From Dysgonamonadaceae bacterium (GTDB lineage: Bacteria; Bacteroidota; Bacteroidia; Bacteroidales; Azobacteroidaceae): a DNA stretch of 7,213 nt. A program made the position numbers and the translations under genes. The notes under the pieces were generated by a model. The model saw only the letters and a list, made by a program, of their open reading frames with translations. It had not been told where the DNA came from and did not search any database. Location of the stretch: contig JAIRSN010000207.1 of the NCBI GenBank assembly GCA_031255425.1, positions 1-7,213 of the forward strand, written 5' to 3'. This document shows positions 1 through 6,763 of the stretch, one piece after another; positions within the stretch are counted from its first letter, which is position 1; every line of letters begins with the position of its first letter.

Positions 1-630
1 TACAGTTGTTCGGAAAATTACCTGGCAGCCTTGCGGGAAGCGGACAAAAAAGTCTTTATCAAAGAAAATCAACAGGATGAGAGTCTTTTGTATGATTTCG
101 GTTTGGAAGTGGGCGATGCAGTAGAAAAAAACGAGTTGTCGTACACGGTGACAAAGATAGATACCGTCCTGATTGGCGAAACACAGCGGAAACGCTTCTT
201 TTTCAATGATCATTACGATGTCTGGATCGAGGGAATCGGTTCACTTCACCACTTCCATGCGTTGGAGGGCTTTAGTCTTGGTTACGAGGCAGAGAGCATC
301 AACTATCAGAAGAAAGGGGAGGGCATCGTTTACGCCGCAGATGCCGACTATTTCAATGCAAATGAATGTAAAACAGATGCTTTGGACGCAATAAGTTCGG
401 AAACAATTTTCCCCGTCTTCAACCGGAACAGCAACCAGTTGGAGGTGTACGGACTGTCGGACGGCGTTTACGTATTGGAATTGAACGAAACAAACGGAAC
501 GCGCTTGTTCTCGGGATCAATCGACAAACGGGATAACCGCTTAAACACAAGCAGTCTATTCCCGGGCGTTTATATTTACCGCCTGTTGAAAAAGGGACAT
601 GTGGTTTCTTCCGGAAGTATCATTAAATAA
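1..630 (+). CDS. Secreted protein with type A T9SS C-terminal sorting domain (5' partial)
   Basis: The reading frame is open from the first base to the TAA at 628-630, giving 209 visible residues, so the true start lies upstream. A TTG at 31 is an internal codon, not a convincing start. Residues about 20-120 carry the pattern LLYDF, VGD, a V-x-x-ID strand, RKRFFF and WIEGIG. I recognise this from many uncharacterised Bacteroidetes secreted proteins, but it has no known activity. Residues about 135-209 look like a type A T9SS sorting domain: short beta strands, the turn FPGVYIYRL near residues 187-195, and a basic C-terminal strand ending SGSIIK. In this family the domain directs export through the outer membrane and is usually removed or replaced by an anchor. 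The catalytic or binding part, if any, is outside the window. Two hairpins follow the stop codon. The sorting domain is fairly sure; the function is unknown. Confidence 0.85.
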   Translation, partial: YSCSENYLAALREADKKVFIKENQQDESLLYDFGLEVGDAVEKNELSYTVTKIDTVLIGETQRKRFFFNDHYDVWIEGIGSLHHFHALEGFSLGYEAESINYQKKGEGIVYAADADYFNANECKTDALDAISSETIFPVFNRNSNQLEVYGLSDGVYVLELNETNGTRLFSGSIDKRDNRLNTSSLFPGVYIYRLLKKGHVVSSGSIIK

Positions 631-637
631 AAAGAAA

Positions 638-742
638 CGTTCCAATAGGGTGGGGCGCCGGTTTATCTCCCGCCCGTAACGGAAAAAAATAACGCAAACC
701 GGCAAGCGCAACTCAAGCAGATTGGGTTGCGCTTTCGTTATT
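638..742 (+). terminator. Two consecutive hairpins ending the upstream gene
   Basis: The first hairpin pairs 648-654 with 669-675 (7 bp, one G-T pair), with an outer CGTT/AACG pairing at 638-641/678-681. The second is stronger: 704-716 pairs with 722-734 (13 bp, one G-T) around a 5-base loop, and an outer arm AATAACG (688-694) pairs with CGTTATT (736-742). An A-run precedes it at 683-689, but the following T-tract is weak and interrupted. The position directly after the 628-630 stop fits transcript termination. The rest of 631-864 holds no gene I can support, only this structure and the downstream promoter region. Confidence 0.6.
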
Positions 743-799
743 TACCCGCCCCAGCGCCGCTGTGGACAGGGCAAGCCGCCGGAACGCCTTCCCTAATTA

Positions 800-865
800 A
801 ATCAATAACATTAATTTATTAATCATTTTGCATAATCCGTACCTGCAAGTTTTCAAATAATTTTG
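800..865 (+). promoter_or_regulatory. Putative promoter region of the peptidase operon
   Basis: TAATTTTG at 858-865 matches the Bacteroidetes -7 consensus TAnnTTTG and lies 26 bases before the ATG at 892. A TTTG occurs at 827-830, but it is 27 bases from the -7 box, longer than the usual 19-21, so the -33 assignment is doubtful. Positions 800-836 are AT-rich and align without gaps to 4587-4623, upstream of the other operon, with 29 of 37 bases identical. The distance from this block to the -7 box is also nearly the same (21 versus 20 bases). Block plus box could be a promoter with a shared regulatory site. No transcript data are available. Confidence 0.5.
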
Positions 866-891
866 TGCATAATTTTATTAATAAAATCAAA

Positions 892-2691
892 ATGAAAAAA
901 CAAATTACTTTTATAGCAGGTATGATGCTGGGCGTTTTATTCTTCAACGCGTGTAATGAAAACGAACCGGGAAAGGGCGGATTGACGATTTCTTCCGACG
1001 ATCTGATTGCGTTTCCCGTCGAAGGCGGAAAATTTGAAATAGACATCAAAACCAATGACCCGTGGACGGCCGATTTCGATGAAAATATCACTTGGGCGAC
1101 CGTTACGCCGGAAAGCGGAACCGGAAAAGGCTATGTGACCGTCGCCGCCGAACCCAATTACACCCAAACCGGCCGTTACGTCCGGCTGAATATTGCGGCG
1201 AAAGGCGAAAAAAAGGCGGTGGATATTGAACAGGCGGCGGGCAGCGGCGTTTCCCGGATAACCTCTGCCAAAACCATCGACGCGGTGGCGACGGGCGCGG
1301 CGTACACGTTTTCCTTGGGCGCGAGCGGGAGTTGGCAACTCTCGGCCTCCGAAGACTGGGTGCGGTTCGAAACCAAACGCGGGCCGGGCCGGGGCTATAT
1401 TTCCTACGTCGGAGCCTCTGCGAAAGGCGCGAACGACTCCACGCTTACCGTCTACGTGAATCCCAACCTGGGCGACGCGCTGCGTTCCGCTTACATCATT
1501 CTGAAATCGGACCTGAGCGCCGACACGATCACCGTTACCCAACCCAACGTTGCTTTCGACTATTATAAGGATGGCGAACTGATTCCCCTGTATACCAATC
1601 CGGATCGCCCGAACAGCGGTGCCCCGCTGGTCATCATCGGCGACGGATGGGGCGTGGAAGACCTCAAAAAAGGCGGACTCTGGGAACAATGGGCGACGGG
1701 ACTGAAAGACATCCTTTTCCAGATTGAAATGGGAAAAGACTTCCGCGACCTGATCGACGTCTATGCGGTAGCGACCCTCTCGAACCAGCGCGGCATCTAC
1801 GCCAACAACCGTTTCGGAACAATCGCCGACGTGTCCTGGCCCAATTACGAAACAATGAAATCCGTGGGACGCCAGGCGCTGAACAAAATCAACCACCCCA
1901 ACGTGCCGTACGTCACGTTTATCGCCTCTTCCAACGGGAGAGTCGGCGGCTACAACCTGGGCGACCTGTGCGTCCTGTCCACTCCCGACGGCGAATCCCA
2001 GTACATCTATTGGATGTTGCACGAATACCTCGGGCACACGTTTGCCAACTTGGTCGACTTATCTTATGATTGCAAATACGGCACGATCGACTGGCCGTAT
2101 CCCGATGATACCTTCGATCCCCGAAACACCCCGGAAGGCACGCCCGGTTGGAACTGGCACACGACGGCAGACGGCAAAACCTTCCCCGCCTGTTTCACGG
2201 ACGGTCATTGCAGCACCGACAGCCTCTATGAAGAACGTACGCGGGAATGGGCGTTGGGCTACTCGTGGATGGTCGACTTCACCAGCGACCCCGGCAAGGT
2301 CGTCTGGAAAGACTTTATCGGCCGGCCGGGTTACGACCAGGTAGGCGTTTATCCGACCGCATGGAGTTTTTATTGCCATTTATTCGGTCCGGAAGCGAAG
2401 ACCGCCATGCGCGAAAACCCGCACTATTCCTACGATGTCGGCTCGCGCTACCAGATATGGAAAAAAGCGTACGTACGCTCGGGACGTTATCCGGAAAGCG
2501 ATACCGGCTTCCTGAACGTGGCAAACTTTTTGGTGTTCGATCGCGAAAGCGGATACGCCGACAACGGCGAACGCTTCCAACGTCCGAATCAGGCGGATGT
2601 CCAATCGCCGTATGCCGAACTGTTTACGAAAAGCTACTGGCTGGACAACGAGCTGCATCCCCAGAAACCCGGATTTACAAAACAAAACTAA
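892..2691 (+). CDS. BACON-domain M64-family metallopeptidase lipoprotein, divergent copy
   Basis: 599 residues. The ATG at 892 is chosen because it opens a clear lipoprotein signal (MKK, hydrophobic stretch, FFNAC with lipidated Cys21). The in-frame GTG at 865 lies inside the likely -7 promoter box. Residues about 31-116 and 118-218 are two BACON-like beta-sandwich domains, the first with the typical pattern W, TWATVTP, SG-G-G and a terminal IEQ. Residues about 221-545 match the M64 (IgA peptidase-type) domain: IIGDGWG-DLKKGG at 248-262, then H377-E378-Y-L-G-H382 and D389. The usual LADEY is LVDLS here, so the acidic residue after D389 is missing. H-E-x-x-x-H has one residue more than HExxH. 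Cys394 and Cys495 have counterparts in the next gene. It is likely an envelope peptidase facing the cell surface or periplasm. The substrate is unknown and activity is uncertain because of the changed motif. It is the first gene of a unit with the next peptidase, 18 bases downstream. Confidence 0.88.
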   Translation: MKKQITFIAGMMLGVLFFNACNENEPGKGGLTISSDDLIAFPVEGGKFEIDIKTNDPWTADFDENITWATVTPESGTGKGYVTVAAEPNYTQTGRYVRLNIAAKGEKKAVDIEQAAGSGVSRITSAKTIDAVATGAAYTFSLGASGSWQLSASEDWVRFETKRGPGRGYISYVGASAKGANDSTLTVYVNPNLGDALRSAYIILKSDLSADTITVTQPNVAFDYYKDGELIPLYTNPDRPNSGAPLVIIGDGWGVEDLKKGGLWEQWATGLKDILFQIEMGKDFRDLIDVYAVATLSNQRGIYANNRFGTIADVSWPNYETMKSVGRQALNKINHPNVPYVTFIASSNGRVGGYNLGDLCVLSTPDGESQYIYWMLHEYLGHTFANLVDLSYDCKYGTIDWPYPDDTFDPRNTPEGTPGWNWHTTADGKTFPACFTDGHCSTDSLYEERTREWALGYSWMVDFTSDPGKVVWKDFIGRPGYDQVGVYPTAWSFYCHLFGPEAKTAMRENPHYSYDVGSRYQIWKKAYVRSGRYPESDTGFLNVANFLVFDRESGYADNGERFQRPNQADVQSPYAELFTKSYWLDNELHPQKPGFTKQN

Positions 2692-2709
2692 CATTCGATT
2701 CCAACGATT

Positions 2710-4578
2710 ATGAAAAAAAGAAACTATTTAACCCTTATCCTCGCCGGCGTGATTGCCGCCGGTCTCTTTTCGTCCTGCGACGAAGACCCGTCCGGCGGCG
2801 GTGCCGAAGGCAAAGGAATACGGACCCTCAGCACCGGGAAACTCGTCTTCAGCCGGGAAGAAAGCGCGTTGCGGTTTACGATTGTCAGCGACGTGAACTA
2901 TACCATTGAAAAAACAGGCGACTGGATTCACACAGACATCAACAAAGGCGTTGCTTCCGCCGAACCCGAAACGGTGCGGGTAGGCGTGGACAGCTTGCCC
3001 GGCAACGAAGACCGTGCGGCGCTTATACTGGTGACATCGGCGGGGAAAATCGATACTGTTGCCGTCCGGCAGTATGCCGCAGCCGTGACGACGAACGTCA
3101 CGGATACGATTTTCCTTCCGGATACGGACGATGTTGTCAAAAAGAAATTCAGTGTCCGGTCAACCCACCGGTGGACGGTAAGCGCCGACAGTTGGATCAG
3201 CCTGTCGACCCGGAGCACGGCGGCAAATACGTCCACGGTGGTAGAAGCCACCGTCGCCATCAACAGCGAGCCGGGCGAACGCACCGGGAAAATCGAGTTT
3301 TACAGCGTAGTGGGCGAGGAGAACGACACCCTTTCCACCGCCGTTTGGGTGAAACAGGGGAAAGGCGCGTTCTTTAAGGTCGATAAATCCGCCGTTGAAC
3401 TTTCCGACCGGGGCGAATACAAGAAGGTTACGATCAGCGCCAGCCGCGAATGGTCGTTGACATCGGATGCGCCGTGGTTGCACGTAGACCATGCGGGCGG
3501 AAGCGCGGGCAAATCAATCGTTAAGATAACCGGTGACGAACGCACCGATGCCGGCACGGACTACCGTACGGGTGAAATCACCGTTGCGATGGGCGGGCAA
3601 ACGAAGAAAATCGCCGTCTCCCAGGGACCGAAAGGCATTTATTACGATGACGGCGACGTGCTGCTGCTTCACCGGCACACGGTGGGCGACGGCGTCGTGC
3701 TTGTCGGCATCGGCGACGGCTTCGACCGCACCGACCTGAAAAAAGGCGGCGATTACGAAACGGTCATGACCCGCCTGTTTCTCGATTACGTGCTGGATTG
3801 CGAAGTTTTCCGCGATTTCCGGGACTATTTCGACGTCTACCTCTACATGGCGGAATCGAAAGAGTCGGGCGTCTTCGATGGCACGGACAACGCTTTCGGT
3901 TCGGGCAGGCCGTCCGGGTCCGACTTCAACAAGATGGCGCGAACAATCAACAACAACCCCGTTTTCAAGGACGCCGGCCTGCGTTGTCCCGACGATATTT
4001 CCGTCATATTCGCCGGCAACGGCATGATTGGCGGCTATGCCATTTTCGAAACCCGGACAGGCGTTTACTCGTTCGACGAACCGATGGGATACTATTGGGC
4101 GTCGCACGAATTTGTCGGCCATGCCTTTGGCGGGCTGGCGGACGAATACGTAAGTAATTGCAGTTACATGGGCGGGCCGTCGTCGCTGCGAGGCATGCAG
4201 GAGAGCGGGACCGGACGCTGCCTGAACGTCTCGTGGACGACCGACACCGACCTCTACTGGACCGAAACCGGCGGCACAACCACGAACATCGCCGAATCGA
4301 ACGGCTTGCCGTGCGTGCCGTGGAAGCCATTCCTCGACCATCCGCAGTATACGGGAAAAAACAAGGTCGGGTTCGATCTCGGCGGCTTTTATTGTCCCAC
4401 CGATGTCTGGAAGCCGGAGCCGCCGGGCAATTCCGTGATGGTCAACTGGAACGGCGGCCGCGGGCATTACAATGCGCAATCGCGCTGGATTCTTTACCAA
4501 CGGATTCACGCGCTTAGCCACATGCCCTGTACGTTTGAAACATTTGTCCAATACGACCGGCGGAATTTGCTGCAATAA
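2710..4578 (+). CDS. BACON-domain M64-family metallopeptidase lipoprotein, motif-complete copy
   Basis: 622 residues, starting at an ATG with A-rich upstream sequence and no Shine-Dalgarno. The signal ends at the lipobox LFSSC (Cys23). It is followed by D-E-D, an acidic stretch like those linked to surface export of Bacteroidetes lipoproteins. Three BACON-like domains lie at about residues 37-122, 126-218 and 221-307; BACON modules are thought to bind carbohydrate or mucin. The M64 domain spans about 309-604: GIGDGF-DLKKGG (333-347), AGNGMIGGYA (435-444), then H466-E467-F-V-G-H471 and LADEY (476-480), which supply the expected metal ligands and catalytic Glu. SVM at 575-577 may be a Met-turn. 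Cys484 and Cys562 could form a disulfide equivalent to Cys394/Cys495 of the upstream paralogue. It is probably an active zinc peptidase on the cell surface. M64 is named for an IgA-cleaving enzyme, but nothing here shows that substrate. It appears to be a tandem duplicate of the upstream gene that has since diverged strongly. Confidence 0.92.
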   Translation: MKKRNYLTLILAGVIAAGLFSSCDEDPSGGGAEGKGIRTLSTGKLVFSREESALRFTIVSDVNYTIEKTGDWIHTDINKGVASAEPETVRVGVDSLPGNEDRAALILVTSAGKIDTVAVRQYAAAVTTNVTDTIFLPDTDDVVKKKFSVRSTHRWTVSADSWISLSTRSTAANTSTVVEATVAINSEPGERTGKIEFYSVVGEENDTLSTAVWVKQGKGAFFKVDKSAVELSDRGEYKKVTISASREWSLTSDAPWLHVDHAGGSAGKSIVKITGDERTDAGTDYRTGEITVAMGGQTKKIAVSQGPKGIYYDDGDVLLLHRHTVGDGVVLVGIGDGFDRTDLKKGGDYETVMTRLFLDYVLDCEVFRDFRDYFDVYLYMAESKESGVFDGTDNAFGSGRPSGSDFNKMARTINNNPVFKDAGLRCPDDISVIFAGNGMIGGYAIFETRTGVYSFDEPMGYYWASHEFVGHAFGGLADEYVSNCSYMGGPSSLRGMQESGTGRCLNVSWTTDTDLYWTETGGTTTNIAESNGLPCVPWKPFLDHPQYTGKNKVGFDLGGFYCPTDVWKPEPPGNSVMVNWNGGRGHYNAQSRWILYQRIHALSHMPCTFETFVQYDRRNLLQ

Positions 4579-4586
4579 CTAAAAAC

Positions 4587-4651
4587 AATCAAATTCATTA
4601 ACTAATTAAGCATTTTGTGTAATTAAAAACGAACGATTTGTTCTATATTTG
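4587..4651 (+). promoter_or_regulatory. Putative promoter region of the T9SS cargo/FISUMP operon
   Basis: TATATTTG at 4644-4651 fits TAnnTTTG, so transcription would start near 4655-4658, leaving a leader of roughly 85 bases before the ATG at 4743. The block 4587-4623 resembles 800-836 upstream of the peptidase operon. A TTTG at 4614-4617 is 26 bases upstream, again longer than the usual -33 spacing. A small dyad, GAAC at 4631-4634 and GTTC at 4640-4643, abuts the -7 box and could be an operator half-site pair, though it is short enough to be chance. The 164 bases between stop 4578 and start 4743 show no terminator hairpin and no separate gene. Confidence 0.5.
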
Positions 4652-4742
4652 CATTTAATTAACACTATGAAAGGATGTGCCCTCAGAAACAAACACATTT
4701 TTTGTAGTACGGTATACAATCTAAATTTAAAATTAATAAAGT

Positions 4743-5231
4743 ATGAATCTGAAAAGTACATTATTTGTTGTGGCTCTTGCCTTGACGGCAATGGCGGCAA
4801 ACGGGCAGAACGGACTTTTTATCTATCCTGTCGAAGGAAATGCGGCGGTACAGACGCCGATCGAAGAGGTACGGAAACTCACTTTTGGCGAGAACGGTTT
4901 AGTGTTGCACAAGGTCGACGGTAACAGTCGCACTTTTGCCTTCGGCGACATTCGGAAACTCACCTTCGAGGACGTTGGAACGGCTATTCTGGCGCCTTCG
5001 GTTGCCGGTTTGGACGTGAACGTGTATCCGCGGGACGGCCGGTTTACGGTGGAAAGCGCAGAAGCGCTCGGGCAGGTGCGCGTGTTCGGACTTACAGGCG
5101 TGCAGATGTTCAGCGTTGCCACAAACGCGGCACAGGTAGCGATTCCGACGGACAATTATCCTGCGGGCGTGTACCTGGTGCGGGTTGAATCCGCCAAGGG
5201 CGCCGTCACGAAGAAATTTATTGTTAAATAA
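4743..5231 (+). CDS. Small secreted T9SS cargo protein with two RKLTF motifs
   Basis: 162 residues. The start at 4743 gives a standard signal peptide with probable cleavage after ANG (residues 19-21), which argues against the overlapping frame beginning at 4667. The mature N-terminal part (about 22-80) contains two similar beta-hairpin units, ending in VRKLTF (43-48) and IRKLTF (70-75). The DIRKLTF pattern is common at the start of Bacteroidetes secreted proteins; I know no function for it. Residues about 88-162 form a type A T9SS sorting domain: VNVYP, VRVFGLTG, YPAGVYLVRV and a basic end KKFIVK. The protein is therefore mostly an export tag on a roughly 60-residue cargo. It could be a cell-surface or matrix peptide, a chaperone-like partner of the next protein (33 bases downstream), or a remnant of a larger gene. 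Export is well supported; the role is unknown. Confidence 0.85.
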   Translation: MNLKSTLFVVALALTAMAANGQNGLFIYPVEGNAAVQTPIEEVRKLTFGENGLVLHKVDGNSRTFAFGDIRKLTFEDVGTAILAPSVAGLDVNVYPRDGRFTVESAEALGQVRVFGLTGVQMFSVATNAAQVAIPTDNYPAGVYLVRVESAKGAVTKKFIVK

Positions 5232-5264
5232 CTCCTGAAGTTTTAATCTAAAAAAGCAAACGAA

Positions 5265-6269
5265 ATGAAAAAAACTACTTTATTTTTAATGGCTGTATTG
5301 GCGCTCCTGTTTGTTTCTCCCGCAGCGAAAGCGCAGAAGAAAATGCAGGTGATGAAAGGCGCCCAGGTGCTTTTTGAACGCCCGGTTGCCGACATCGACA
5401 GTATTGTATTTGTGACGCAAACGCCCCCAAGCCCGATTCAGGTGGCGGCATTTCCTTTTAACGACAACGGAACGGTGAAAGCGAAAGCCTTTGTTATTCC
5501 CGAATTATGGAACGGCTTGGACATTGTGTACGAAGTGAATATCGCCGAAGCCGGCAATTTAACGATTTCTACGGCGGATGCGGATAAACTCCACGCTTTT
5601 GTGATGAAAGATGTTTATAACAGCGCCAGTCCGGGGGATTGGTACTTGGATGTGAATTTTGAGCAAGGCAGTCTGTCTCACACGGCAACCCTGCCCACTG
5701 CCGGCAAATATTACGTCGTCATTGCGCGTCATGCCGCCATTGGCGAGGATGTTTGGCCCGATACGTCCTACAATGTAGCGATCGACTTTGCCGTAATCCT
5801 TCCCGAACCGGAGCTTTTTATTGAAGTGAATGGCGTCAAATGGGCGGCATCCAACCTGATCGATGACGGAGAATTTGCCATAAGCGCTTATGTCAACGGC
5901 AAATTGTACACGAACGATGCCATAAAAGGCGGACTCAATCCTTGTCCGGACGGGTGGCGCGTAGCAACGGCAGACGACTGGAATACCTTGTTCATTGTCG
6001 GCACAACCGATAGAACTTACCTCCGGGAATACGCCGGCGCAGCCGTATGGACGCCGACCACAAATGCTGCCGGCTTTACGTTGGACGCGGATACATGGAA
6101 AACGACGTTGGTTTTCTTCAACGACGAGTATCAGCTTCCGGCTTATGGCGGCAACAGTCTGGAAGGTGGCAATATGTTCGGTTTAATTGCCGGTCAGAGT
6201 TGGAGTGAATCCGGCTGGCAATTTTGGGGCGATACTTGGGATGGTCCTATCCGTTGCATCAAGAAATAA
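5265..6269 (+). CDS. Secreted FISUMP-domain protein
   Basis: 334 residues, beginning MKK plus a hydrophobic core and probable signal peptidase I cleavage after AKA (21-23). Residues 27-50 hold one copy of the short unit seen twice in the upstream protein (VADIDSIVF). Residues about 57-180 are beta-rich, with YEVNIAEAGNLTIST and LPTAGKYYVVIA, and vaguely resemble pre-peptidase C-terminal modules; this assignment is weak. Residues about 186-334 match the Fibrobacter succinogenes major paralogous (FISUMP) domain: NGVKWAASNL (189-198), NPCPDGWRVATADDW (225-239), SWSESGW (312-318) and the terminal IRCIKK. The two cysteines, 227 and 331, are the pair normally found in this domain and may form a disulfide. 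FISUMP proteins are secreted or surface proteins of unproven function, suspected in adhesion. No T9SS sorting domain is present, unlike its neighbour. It is the last gene of its operon; a strong terminator follows. Confidence 0.88.
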   Translation: MKKTTLFLMAVLALLFVSPAAKAQKKMQVMKGAQVLFERPVADIDSIVFVTQTPPSPIQVAAFPFNDNGTVKAKAFVIPELWNGLDIVYEVNIAEAGNLTISTADADKLHAFVMKDVYNSASPGDWYLDVNFEQGSLSHTATLPTAGKYYVVIARHAAIGEDVWPDTSYNVAIDFAVILPEPELFIEVNGVKWAASNLIDDGEFAISAYVNGKLYTNDAIKGGLNPCPDGWRVATADDWNTLFIVGTTDRTYLREYAGAAVWTPTTNAAGFTLDADTWKTTLVFFNDEYQLPAYGGNSLEGGNMFGLIAGQSWSESGWQFWGDTWDGPIRCIKK

Positions 6270-6298
6270 AACAGCGTTTTATACGTAATCGGTCGAGG

Positions 6299-6331
6299 GG
6301 CAGTGGTGTTTTTATACCGCTGCCTTTTTTT
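6299..6331 (+). terminator. Intrinsic terminator after the FISUMP gene
   Basis: Positions 6299-6309 pair with 6314-6324 (11 bp, including two G-T pairs) around a TTTT loop, and seven T residues follow at 6325-6331. This is a textbook rho-independent terminator, 29 bases after the stop codon at 6267-6269. Confidence 0.9.
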
Positions 6332-6370
6332 ATGCGGCGTGCGGGTGCAAACGGACATGCAGTGTCTTTT

Positions 6371-6398
6371 AGCGCCGCAGGCGCTTTTATATTTTTAA
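6371..6398. repeat. Hairpin repeat R1 (GCA loop, TTTTATATTT flank)
   Basis: AGCGCC (6371-6376) pairs with GGCGCT (6380-6385) around GCA, followed by TTTATATTTTTAAA. A second copy with a different stem but the same loop and flank lies at 6765. It could act as a terminator, but it looks like a dispersed intergenic element. No coding frame fits it. Confidence 0.55.
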
Positions 6399-6424
6399 AG
6401 GAGTGCGGTATATCTGCTTAGCTG

Positions 6425-6676
6425 AGGAGTCGGAGGGGCGGCAGCACAACCCGGAGGGTTGAATATGAGCAGAGGAACCCCGCCTATCCGCACAACCCGG
6501 AACGGGTTGAATAATATACGTGTTTATTCGACTCCTTCGGAGTCGGGTGTAGGGTGGGCACATGCTCTCCCCGGGTTGTCACCCGGGGTTACTCATATTC
6601 GACTCTTGCGGAGTCGGGTGGCTACGGGGCATCGGCGTCGCACGATTCATTATGTCCGCCGCTTCCGCGTAGCGCC
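6425..6676. repeat. Palindrome cluster with mirror symmetry (REP/BIME-like)
   Basis: Six or more hairpins lie within about 250 bases. Unit A: CAACCC/GGGTTG at 6447-6452/6456-6461. Unit B: 6493-6499/6503-6509. Unit C: CGACTCC/GGAGTCG at 6529-6535/6539-6545. Unit D: 6600-6605/6611-6616. Unit E: CCCCGGGT/ACCCGGGG at 6569-6576/6581-6588. The tail structure pairs 6621-6626 with 6668-6673. Units A and B read CAC, stem, loop, stem, AATA on the + strand; C and D have the same design on the - strand. A and D share flank GAATATGAG (6461-6469 versus 6592-6600), and B and C share GAATAA (6509-6514 versus 6524-6529), so the halves are inverted copies. AACCCC at 6476-6481 also pairs with 6585-6590. It resembles REP/BIME clusters mobilised by REP-associated tyrosine transposases, but no transposase is in the window. 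Short open frames here look like products of the repeat sequence rather than genes. Confidence 0.7.
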
Positions 6677-6763
6677 AAAACCTTATTTCTACCTAATTTT
6701 AATAACAAAGCAACCTCCGTAGCCAAGCAGATATAATATTATAACTTACCTCATTATCTTATT

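Noticed and set aside
937..2037. Long open frame on the - strand opposite the first peptidase (366 codons)
   Set aside because: It lies inside a gene with clear signal peptide, domain motifs and frame. The antisense frame has no recognisable domain and is explained by codon bias of the + gene.
3514..4575. Long open frame on the - strand opposite the second peptidase (353 codons)
   Set aside because: Same reason: it mirrors the M64 domain of the + gene and shows no family motif of its own.
4667..4924. Upstream ATG and open frame overlapping the start of the T9SS cargo gene
   Set aside because: Its translation has no signal peptide or motif and runs out of frame through the cargo gene. It could be read as a leader peptide, but nothing beyond the ATG supports it.
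6421..6676. CRISPR array
   Set aside because: Repeats are inverted, of unequal spacing and differ in sequence. There are no regular direct repeats with unique spacers and no cas genes.
6459..6736. Short + strand open frames across the palindrome cluster
   Set aside because: The protein sequences are simply translations of the hairpin repeats; there is no start context, domain or signal, and the DNA-level symmetry explains them.
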